Positions 1-6,856 of a stretch of DNA of 36,169 bases are shown here, piece by piece. Position 1 is the first letter of the stretch. Each line of letters begins with the position of its first letter. The DNA comes from Pseudomonadota bacterium (GTDB lineage: Bacteria > Pseudomonadota > Alphaproteobacteria > Sphingomonadales > Sphingomonadaceae), in assembly GCA_023417515.1 (NCBI GenBank), contig JAEZFL010000086.1, positions 1 to 36,169 of the forward strand. Direction: 5' to 3'. The notes under the pieces were generated by a model. It was not told the origin of the DNA. It did not search any database and saw nothing but the letters and a program-made list of their open reading frames with translations. The position numbers were made by a program, and so were the translations under genes.

Positions 1-3
1 ATC

Positions 4-178
4 GCGGCTAGGAGCCCGTGGTGAAAGTGCCGCGTGGCACCGAGACGAGCGAGGCGCCCGCGTGGCAAGGCGCGACGACCGAGAATACCGGCAGTATTCG
101 AGGGAGGAGCAACGCCGCCAGGCGGGATGCATCGCTCGTTGAATGCAGCGGGACTTTCACCACGGGCTCCTAGGCCGC
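4..178. repeat. Long inverted-repeat element, structured RNA or MITE-like
   Basis: Positions 11-33 and 149-171 are reverse complements over 23 bases with a single mismatch. With one gap the pairing continues outward to about 4 and 178, giving a stem near 30 bp. The enclosed part holds smaller hairpins, such as GAATAC/GTATTC around 90-110 and TGCAT/ATGCA around 127-146. No coding frame in it looks real. The layout fits either a folded non-coding RNA of about 160 nt or a non-autonomous element with long terminal inverted repeats. No family was recognised and the transcribed strand is unknown. Element boundaries are judged only from the palindrome. Confidence 0.55.
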
Positions 179-194
179 CCTCCGCCGTGCGCGG

Positions 195-225
195 TTCGAG
201 GCTGGTCGCTCAAACCGGCCTCGAA
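195..225. other. Hairpin between the inverted repeat and tRNA-Phe
   Basis: TTCGAGGCTGGT (195-206) pairs with ACCGGCCTCGAA (214-225) over 12 bp with one G-T wobble, around a 7-nt loop. There is no T tract after it, so it is a weak terminator candidate. A TACACT box at 232-237 could be a -10 element for the tRNA, but its -35 partner is poor. Confidence 0.35.
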
Positions 226-256
226 CTGTGCTACACTCCGTCGTCTGCACGGGTGC

Positions 257-332
257 GCCGAGGTAGCTCAGTTGGTAGAGCACGTGACTGAAAATCACGG
301 TGTCGGCGGTTCGATCCCGTCCCTGGGCACCA
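257..332 (+). tRNA. tRNA-Phe (GAA), encoded CCA
   Basis: A 76-nt cloverleaf can be folded by hand: acceptor GCCGAGG/CCTGGGC, D-stem GCTC/GAGC, anticodon stem CGTGA/TCACG with loop CTGAAAA (anticodon GAA), five-base variable loop GTGTC, T-stem GGCGG/CCGTC with loop TTCGATC, discriminator A and genomic CCA at 330-332. The acceptor stem has a G-G mismatch at pair 4-69 and the T-stem has a G-T wobble. All other pairs are canonical. It decodes phenylalanine codons UUC/UUU. The mismatch raises the question of a slightly degraded copy, but identity elements and loops are intact. Confidence 0.93.
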
Positions 333-337
333 TCTCC

Positions 338-353
338 TCTCCGAGATCGGAGA
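338..353 (+). terminator. Weak hairpin just after tRNA-Phe
   Basis: TCTCCG (338-343) and CGGAGA (348-353) form a 6-bp stem with a 4-nt loop right after the tRNA 3' end. No T run follows, so at best it is a processing or weak termination signal. The rest of 354-426 shows nothing recognisable. Confidence 0.25.
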
Positions 354-426
354 TCCACCCATCGTCGCACAAGCGCCCAGCCGCCCCCCGGAGCCCGTGG
401 CCGCGTCTTGAAGAAAGCGGCCTGAA

Positions 427-440
427 TTGATCTGGCTCAC
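427..440 (+). promoter_or_regulatory. FNR/FixK-like box upstream of cytochrome b561
   Basis: TTGAT-CTGG-CTCAC matches the FNR/FixK consensus TTGAT-N4-ATCAA at 8 of 10 defined positions (perfect left half, 3 of 5 in the right half). It lies about 45 nt upstream of a b-type cytochrome start, where an oxygen-responsive regulator would be plausible. A single imperfect site found by eye, so tentative. Confidence 0.3.
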
Positions 441-484
441 CGCGCCTTGCCCTGAACCGGCCAAGATGGAAGCGAGGAGAAGCC

Positions 485-1033
485 ATGCCCCCGACCCAGG
501 CGCCGGATCGCTACAACACGGTCTCGATCGCGCTTCACTGGCTGATGATGCTGGTGATCGTCGGAGTCTATGCGGCGATCGAATTGCGGGAATTCTTCCC
601 CAAGGGCAGCGAGCCGCGAGAAGCATTGAAGACGTGGCACTTCATGCTCGGCCTGACCGTTCTCGGCCTGGTCTGGGTCCGCATCGCGGCGAGGCTCGCC
701 TGGCGGCGGCCCATTTCGTCCGCAGACGGACCGGCGTGGCGGCGTGTTCTGGCCTCGGCGACGCATGCCATGCTCTACGCGTTCATGATCGGCATGCCGA
801 TCGCCGGATGGCTGATCCTCAGCGCGGAAGGCAAGATCATCCCCTTCTTCGGGCTCGAACTTCCCGCGCTGGCGTCGGCGAACGAGCCTTTGGCCGCGCA
901 GGTCGAGACGGTTCACAAGCTTGTCGGCACCTTGGGCTATTGGCTCATCGGCCTCCATGCCGCCGCATCGCTGTTCCATCATTATGTGATTCGCGACGGC
1001 GTGCTCGCGCGCATGTTGCCGCTAAGGACTTGA
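485..1033 (+). CDS. Cytochrome b561 family protein
   Basis: A 182-residue integral membrane protein of the prokaryotic cytochrome b561 (CybB/YodB-like) family, expected to carry two b hemes and move electrons between quinone and an acceptor in the inner membrane. Four hydrophobic segments are visible. Histidines H18 (in ALHW), H52 (in TWHF), H144 (in VHKL) and H158 (in GLHA) have the spacing of the four heme ligands of E. coli CybB. The ATG is preceded by GAGGAG at good distance and the protein has the family's usual length. It is monocistronic or first in its unit; an FNR-like site lies 45 nt upstream. The physiological partner cannot be read from the sequence. Confidence 0.9.
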   Translation: MPPTQAPDRYNTVSIALHWLMMLVIVGVYAAIELREFFPKGSEPREALKTWHFMLGLTVLGLVWVRIAARLAWRRPISSADGPAWRRVLASATHAMLYAFMIGMPIAGWLILSAEGKIIPFFGLELPALASANEPLAAQVETVHKLVGTLGYWLIGLHAAASLFHHYVIRDGVLARMLPLRT

Positions 1034-1174
1034 GCGGCGGCGCGCGGCGGCGGTGAAGCCTGTGCCGGCGTGACGCCCCCCAATTCCCGGTTGCTGCGCA
1101 ACGGCAAAGACGGCAGGCATCCTCCGGCTCGCGTGATCGTTGCGCCGAATGAGGGAAACCGGTCGGAGGCCGCA

Positions 1175-2026
1175 ATGGACAGGATGCCCGCTTTGTTCGT
1201 CGGGCATGGAAGCCCGATGAACACGCTCGAACGCAACGGCTATACCGAGGCGTGGCGAGCGCTCGGCCGCCAGCTGCCGCGGCCCAGGGCGCTGCTCGTC
1301 ATCTCCGCCCATTGGTATTTCGGCGCGACCGCGGTGACGGCGATGCCGAAGCCGCGGACGATTCACGATTTCTATGGCTTCCCGAGAGAATTGGCCGAAT
1401 TCGATTATCCCGCCGCCGGGGCGCCCGACCTCGCTCGGGAGGTCGTCGAAGTCGCGAAGCCGCGCTGGGTCGGCCTCGACATGGACCAGTGGGGCCTCGA
1501 CCACGGCACCTGGTCCGTTCTCGCCCATGTCTATCCCGAGGCCGACGTGCCCGTGGTGCAGCTGTCGATCAACGCGCTTCGGCCGCTCGATTATCATCTC
1601 GATCTCGCCGCCCGGCTGGCGCCGCTGCGCGACCGCGGCGTGATGATCCTGGGCAGCGGCAACGTCGTCCACAACCTTCGGCGCGTGCAATGGGACCAGC
1701 CTGACGCCGCGTTCGATTGGGCCGAGCGCTTCGATGATGCCGTCGTCGATCAGCTTGCAACCGCGCCCGGCGACATCCTCAAGCTGGCCGAGCATCCGGA
1801 CTTCGACATGGCGGTGCCGACGCCCGACCATTTCATTCCCTTGCTCTATATTGCCGGGCTGGCAGCCGCCGAGGGCATTCCCGCCGAGACGCTCCTGCGC
1901 GGCTATTCGATGGGGTCGATCTCGATGACCTGCTACGGCCACGGCGCCGAGGCCGTGCTGCGCCAGGACCCGACCTGCGCGGCGCAATTGCCGGAAGGCG
2001 TGCCTCCCGACCAGACGAACATGTGA
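1175..2026 (+). CDS. ygiD: 4,5-DOPA dioxygenase extradiol family protein (YgiD-like)
   Basis: A 283-residue class III extradiol ring-cleavage dioxygenase of the LigB/YgiD type, a cytoplasmic metal-dependent enzyme that opens catechol rings such as DOPA. Conserved pieces are visible in order: GHGSPM near residue 11, SAHW near 46, DHGTW in the middle, GSGNVVHN, and TPDHFIPLLY near the C-terminus. These histidines supply the metal site and catalytic base in the family. The open frame extends upstream to 1070, but ATG 1175 was chosen because GGAGG sits five bases before it and the family begins right at this point. The true substrate in bacteria is often unknown. Confidence 0.9.
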   Translation: MDRMPALFVGHGSPMNTLERNGYTEAWRALGRQLPRPRALLVISAHWYFGATAVTAMPKPRTIHDFYGFPRELAEFDYPAAGAPDLAREVVEVAKPRWVGLDMDQWGLDHGTWSVLAHVYPEADVPVVQLSINALRPLDYHLDLAARLAPLRDRGVMILGSGNVVHNLRRVQWDQPDAAFDWAERFDDAVVDQLATAPGDILKLAEHPDFDMAVPTPDHFIPLLYIAGLAAAEGIPAETLLRGYSMGSISMTCYGHGAEAVLRQDPTCAAQLPEGVPPDQTNM

Positions 2027-2039
2027 GGAGCAGCCGCGA

Positions 2040-2474
2040 TCAGCGCGACCGGACCGGAGTCAGCGCGCTGAGCGCGGCGCGGTCCGCGGCACGGTGAAGG
2101 CACGCTTCCGCTTCGACAGGATCGAGCCACAGCACTTCATGCTCCGCCGCCCCCTCGATCGGTGCGATCAGGGATGCCTGCCAATAACCGGCGTCGAGCG
2201 CGATCTGGCCGCCGAAGATCTTCTGGCTGCACCGGCGCAGCGGGACTCCAAGCTCGGCGGACCAGCCGCATTCCTCGGCGATCTCGCGGAGCAGCGCCTG
2301 GCGGGCGCTCTCGCCGGGCTCGATCCGGCCGCCGGGCAGGTAGCAGCGGCCATTGGCGGCCCTCACCACGAGAACGCGTCCGGCATCGCCGTGGATGACG
2401 GCATAAGCCCCGCGCTGATTCGTGACCGGCGGGCTCGCCGCCGCCGTCGATGACGTCCGGTCCATTGCTTCCAA
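2040..2474 (-). CDS. Nudix hydrolase
   Basis: A 144-residue Nudix-fold pyrophosphohydrolase. The Nudix box is perfect: GRIEPGE, seven residues, then REIAEECGW, matching GX5EX7REUXEEXGU, so Mg2+ binding and hydrolysis of a nucleoside-diphosphate-linked substrate are expected. The substrate cannot be named. The TTG start at 2474 has AGGAA at proper spacing; an ATG three codons later (2465) is the alternative. The gene converges on the dioxygenase with a 13-nt gap. It follows tamB on the same strand after 95 nt containing a hairpin, so co-transcription with tamB is possible but not demanded. Confidence 0.85.
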   Translation of the reverse strand: MEAMDRTSSTAAASPPVTNQRGAYAVIHGDAGRVLVVRAANGRCYLPGGRIEPGESARQALLREIAEECGWSAELGVPLRRCSQKIFGGQIALDAGYWQASLIAPIEGAAEHEVLWLDPVEAEACLHRAADRAALSALTPVRSR

Positions 2475-2528
2475 TGAAGGATTCCTGTTTCTAACCAGCC
2501 CCCAAGGCGGACGCCTTCCCGCCTAACG

Positions 2529-2556
2529 GCCGATGCGGCGATCCGGTTGCATCGGC
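2529..2556 (-). terminator. Hairpin after tamB
   Basis: GCCGATGC (2529-2536) and GCATCGGC (2549-2556) form a perfect 8-bp stem with a 12-nt loop, starting 13 nt after the tamB stop. No T tract follows on either strand, so it may slow transcription or protect the mRNA end rather than terminate efficiently. Confidence 0.35.
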
Positions 2557-2569
2557 TCCGTTCGCCGCG

Positions 2570-5500
2570 TCAATAATCGCGTGAATAGCGCAGGTTGACG
2601 TTGGTACCGCTCATCGTCCCGAACTGCGAGAGCAGGCTCAGCGAGCGCGACAGGGCGATCTCGATCTGGGTCGCGGTGAAGCCCTCGGCGTCGGTGATGA
2701 TCTCGATATAGATGTCGTCGCTGAGGTAGAAGCCGGCGGCGATGGCGGTGCCTCGGCCGACCGTGTCGTCCTCGCCGAGGATCCGGATCCGGTCGATTCC
2801 GGTCGCCTGCTGGAGCTCGCCGAGCGGATTGAGGCCGCCGCTGCCGCCGCGCAGCGAGTTCAGCGACGCGGCGAGCTGGATCGCCTGGATCGCCGAAATC
2901 TCGGTGACCGAGCTGCCGAACAGGATCCGGCTGACGATCTCGTCCTGCGGAAGGCCCGGATTGGACGCGAACTCGATGCGCGGATTGGTCGCGCTTCCGC
3001 CGATCAGCACCTGGACCTCGACATCCTCTATGTCCGCGTTGGCGCGGATGTCGAGCTGGGGATTGATCCGGGCGCTCCCGGTTTCGACGAAGTCGATATG
3101 ACTCTGCTGGTCGAGGATGAAGCGGCGCCCGGCGAGGCCGAGCACTCCGCGCACGAGGTCGACTCGGCCGCTGAGCTGGGGGGCGTTGGTGCGGCCGGTG
3201 ACGCGCAGGTTCGCGGCCCATTCGGAATCGAGGCCCATGCCGGTGACGTAGAGCTGATTGTCCGAGACCAGGCGAATGTCGAGATTCCAGATGCTCGGAA
3301 CCGTGTCCCTTCGAGCGACCGCCTGGCCCGGGGGCGGCAGCGGATCGCCCCTGCGGCGCACGCCGGCCAGCTGCGGCACCTGTGCGGCGCCCTGGGTGAC
3401 GATCTGGTAACGGGTTTCGCCAAGCTCGAGCCGGCCTCGGATCATTGCCGGCTCCGCCTGGCTGTTGCGGATCTGGAGGTTGCCGGTCGCGGTCGCGGAA
3501 ATATCGTCGCTGCGGGCGAGCCGGGCATTGGCGAGCTCGACGTCGATCCGGACCGGATAGCCGGCCGCGCTCGACAGGCCGATCTCGCCCTCGGCCTGGA
3601 TCGTGCCGTCGCCCGCGCGGCCGGTCAGCCGGACGATGTCGAGCTGCGAGCCGTTGAAATTGCCGTCGATCGCCAGGTTGGTGATGCGGGTGCCATAGCG
3701 CTCGTTGATGTAAGTGAGGTTGGTCGAGCGGACGATCCCCCTGAACTGCGGATTGTCGAGGCGGCCGGTGAAGTCGGCGCCGACCCCGACCGGCCCGTCG
3801 AGCTGGTGGCCGGCGAGTCCGACGAGCGAGCTCAGCACGCCGGCCGGCCCGTTGTAGCGGATACCGCCGGACAATGGCGCCGAGGCGAGGCGCTCGGTCC
3901 ACGTCCCGGCGCCCGGCGGAAGCGGCTGGAGCCGCGCCTGGACGCGCCCGACGATCGCGCCTTCCTCGCGGATGACGACGCCGAGATTGCCGCCTTCCGG
4001 CACGAGATTGCCGGCGAGCGCGACGTCGACCGGCACCGAACGCATGGCGATCCCGGTGCGGGTGAAGTCGGCAATGTTGAGTCGCGCCTCGGCGCGCGGG
4101 AAAGCGCCTCCCGCCGGCAGGTAGAAATCGAGGCTTCCGGACGCCCGGCCGCCGAGGCCGAGGCCGGCGCCCACGGTGTTGATCACCGAGAGGTCGAAAT
4201 TGTCGAGCCGCGACTGGATGATGAGGCCGTCGCCATAGCGGCCGGCGAGGCGCAGGCGGCCCTGTCCTTCGCGAAGCAGCAATGTCGCCGGGCGCAGCAG
4301 CCAACTGTTGTCGACGCGCTCGATCAGCGCCGGCTCGGCGAAGCGAAACGGAATGTTGTTGGCGGTGCCGCGCAGCGCCATCCGGATTCGCTCGGGGCTG
4401 AGATCGGCATTGCCGGCGACGTCGAACGGAACGCCGCTGGCGCCCGCGGCGACGAAGCGCGCGTTGCCGGCATTGTTCCGGTAGGTGAACATGGTTCGGC
4501 CGCGGTCGATCTGCAGCGAGCCGCTGGTGAGACCCGCGACCTGCACGTCGCCTTCCGCTTCGTAGACCGCGAACGAATCGTCCGCGATCGGCAGGGTCAC
4601 GGCGACGTCGACGATCGCGCGAGCGATGGTGATGGCGTTCTGGCCGGCGATGCTGCTCGGGATGACGGCGTTGTTGGCGGTGGCGGCGACGTCGATCCGC
4701 TGGCGGCGTCCGGCGGCGGCGAGAGCGACATTGCCGTCGACGCCCTGGCCGGTGACGCTGAGCGACCCCGCGAACGGCCCTGCTTCGGTCTGGGTCACGC
4801 GCCCAGCGAAGGTGAGGCCGGCGAACAGCAGGCGGTTGACCTGGATGGTCATCGGCCCGGCGCGGGCGAGCACCACCACATCGGCCGAGAACGGCCCGTA
4901 ATCCGAATCGCCGGTCGCCTGGATGGCATAGCCCTGGCCGGTCGAGCGCACCGTCGCCCGGACGTTGCGGAGCCCGACTCCGAAGCCGGGCTCGGCGACG
5001 GTCAGCTGGATTTGCGGCGCCGCGACCGTGCCGGCGATCTCGACCCCGACCGCGCCATATCGTCGGCTGGTGCCGGACAGGCGCAAGGCGATTCGGCCGT
5101 CCGGATAATAGACCCCGCCGCCTTCGGTGATTCGCAGGGCCGGAGCGCTGACCCGGACGTCGCCGATCCGGATGATGCCGCTGGGAGCGATGTTGACGCT
5201 CGCCGTGGCGACCGCGTTGCCGCCGAGCAGGTCCGCCGCGGTGGCGTTGAAGATTCGGCGGCTGCGCACCGACACCCGGCCGTCGATGCCGAAGCCGCCG
5301 GCCTGGTTCACCAGGTCGAAATTGCTGGTGATGTCGAACACGCCGATGCTCTCGACCAGGTAATTGTTCACCGTGCCCTGGACGCCGACATTGTAGCGGC
5401 CGCGGCCGACGTCGAAGGCGAGGGTCAGAACCGCGTCGGCGCGGTCGGAGCGCAGGCGCAGATTGTCGGAGAGGATGTTCGGCCAGTCGACGAGGATGTC

Positions 5501-6856
5501 GCCGTTGATCCGCACGTTGGTGAGGAGGCCGCCGAGCGTCGGCGGCAGGCCGGTGATCCGCCCGATGCGGCCGTTGACCGGGACGACGATCCGGTCGGGG
5601 TCGACTCGCGCGCTACCCGTGGCCCGGAAATTCTCGAGCGTGCGGCTACCGAGTGCGAGCCGGGCGGCGGTGAGGTCGTAGACGATTCGCGGGCGGCGAA
5701 TGGCGCCGTCGAGCACCAGAGCGAGGCGCACGTCGCGCCCGTCGAGATTGGGAGCGATCGCGCCGGGCCGCATCAGCCGGGCGGCGACCCGCATCGCCTC
5801 GAACTGGCTGGCTCGGAAATCGACGACCCCCTCGGCGGCGACGGCGAGCGCTCGGCTGTTCAGGCGCAGGTTCACGTCGGCTCGGCGGTTCGCCCAGGCC
5901 GCGGTGAGATTGAGATAGGTGAGCGGCTCGGTAAGCCGGTTGGCCGGGCCCGTGACGAAGATGTCGGGACGCATCGGACCGGTCACCCGGAAGGTGCCGT
6001 CCTCGGCTCGGATGTCGAGATTGGCGAAGGGCTGGCCTTCCATCGCCGCCTGCAGCCGCCCGCGCCAGCTTGCCCATGTCCCCCGCCCGGCGACCGCGAC
6101 TTCCAGCGGCTTGGCGATGCTGGTCATGCTCGCGACGAAGCCGTCGGCGGGCGCCTGCACCCGCATCTCGATGTTGAGCCGGTCCTGCTCGGGCGCCGCC
6201 TCGAAGCGCAGGGCGAGGCGGTCGCCGCCGGCGATGCCCGGGCCCTGCAACGCGTTAACGTCGAGATTGGCGCGCGCCGCGCTGTTGGCGAGATGGAGGT
6301 CGCCGCCGATCGACAACAGGTGGCGCTGTCCGGTCACCGGCGGATCGAGGATCAGCCGGCCGATGCGCAGATTGGCGATGTCGAGATCGATGTCGGGGAT
6401 GAGCGGCGCGTTGGGGTCGGTGCTTCGCAATTCGGGCAGCCGCGCCAGCCGCGCCTCTGGAATGACCAGCGAGCGAATGTCGATATGGCTTCGCCGGATA
6501 TAGGCGAGCGGCCGGTAATCGACCTCGGCGACCGGGGCGGCGAAGAAGGCGCCCTTGGGATCGGACAGGACGAGGCCGCGCACAGTCATCCGGCCCCAGA
6601 TCGACCCGTCGATCGAATCGACGTGGATCTTGAGGCCCGAGGCCATCTCGATGCCGTTGATCTGGCCGACGACGAAGCGCCGGCCGGAATCGCTGTTCAG
6701 CCAGATCAGGAAGGCGGCAGCGGCGGCGACGAGGACTCCCAGCACGATGGCGAGCCACTTGGCGAAGGTGAGCGCCGGGCGGCGGCGGCGGACGACGACC
6801 GTCTCGGTCGGCTCGATCGGGGGCGGGGTGCCGCCGCTGTCGGCCACGCTCGCCAT
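2570..6856 (-). CDS. tamB: Translocation and assembly module subunit TamB (DUF490)
   Basis: A 1428-residue AsmA/TamB-type protein that bridges the periplasm between inner membrane and TamA, implicated in outer-membrane protein assembly and phospholipid transport. A proline/arginine-rich cytoplasmic tip is followed by one N-terminal membrane anchor (residues about 30-52). Then comes a very long repetitive beta-rich stretch, and a C-terminal DUF490 region (roughly the last 350 residues) with conserved elements such as LVRGVLGLAGRRF and GLPQDEIVSRILFG. It is somewhat longer than E. coli TamB. The ATG shares one base with the tamA stop (TGATG), so translation is coupled. It ends with an aromatic-terminated beta-strand (LRYSRDY). 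Confidence 0.93.
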   Translation of the reverse strand: MASVADSGGTPPPIEPTETVVVRRRRPALTFAKWLAIVLGVLVAAAAAFLIWLNSDSGRRFVVGQINGIEMASGLKIHVDSIDGSIWGRMTVRGLVLSDPKGAFFAAPVAEVDYRPLAYIRRSHIDIRSLVIPEARLARLPELRSTDPNAPLIPDIDLDIANLRIGRLILDPPVTGQRHLLSIGGDLHLANSAARANLDVNALQGPGIAGGDRLALRFEAAPEQDRLNIEMRVQAPADGFVASMTSIAKPLEVAVAGRGTWASWRGRLQAAMEGQPFANLDIRAEDGTFRVTGPMRPDIFVTGPANRLTEPLTYLNLTAAWANRRADVNLRLNSRALAVAAEGVVDFRASQFEAMRVAARLMRPGAIAPNLDGRDVRLALVLDGAIRRPRIVYDLTAARLALGSRTLENFRATGSARVDPDRIVVPVNGRIGRITGLPPTLGGLLTNVRINGDILVDWPNILSDNLRLRSDRADAVLTLAFDVGRGRYNVGVQGTVNNYLVESIGVFDITSNFDLVNQAGGFGIDGRVSVRSRRIFNATAADLLGGNAVATASVNIAPSGIIRIGDVRVSAPALRITEGGGVYYPDGRIALRLSGTSRRYGAVGVEIAGTVAAPQIQLTVAEPGFGVGLRNVRATVRSTGQGYAIQATGDSDYGPFSADVVVLARAGPMTIQVNRLLFAGLTFAGRVTQTEAGPFAGSLSVTGQGVDGNVALAAAGRRQRIDVAATANNAVIPSSIAGQNAITIARAIVDVAVTLPIADDSFAVYEAEGDVQVAGLTSGSLQIDRGRTMFTYRNNAGNARFVAAGASGVPFDVAGNADLSPERIRMALRGTANNIPFRFAEPALIERVDNSWLLRPATLLLREGQGRLRLAGRYGDGLIIQSRLDNFDLSVINTVGAGLGLGGRASGSLDFYLPAGGAFPRAEARLNIADFTRTGIAMRSVPVDVALAGNLVPEGGNLGVVIREEGAIVGRVQARLQPLPPGAGTWTERLASAPLSGGIRYNGPAGVLSSLVGLAGHQLDGPVGVGADFTGRLDNPQFRGIVRSTNLTYINERYGTRITNLAIDGNFNGSQLDIVRLTGRAGDGTIQAEGEIGLSSAAGYPVRIDVELANARLARSDDISATATGNLQIRNSQAEPAMIRGRLELGETRYQIVTQGAAQVPQLAGVRRRGDPLPPPGQAVARRDTVPSIWNLDIRLVSDNQLYVTGMGLDSEWAANLRVTGRTNAPQLSGRVDLVRGVLGLAGRRFILDQQSHIDFVETGSARINPQLDIRANADIEDVEVQVLIGGSATNPRIEFASNPGLPQDEIVSRILFGSSVTEISAIQAIQLAASLNSLRGGSGGLNPLGELQQATGIDRIRILGEDDTVGRGTAIAAGFYLSDDIYIEIITDAEGFTATQIEIALSRSLSLLSQFGTMSGTNVNLRYSRDY

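Noticed and set aside
1..180. RNase P RNA or 6S RNA
   Set aside because: GAAAGT next to GGGCTCC-like strings recalls RNase P, and the length recalls 6S RNA, but the conserved P4 and 3' parts of RNase P and the 6S central bubble could not be found.
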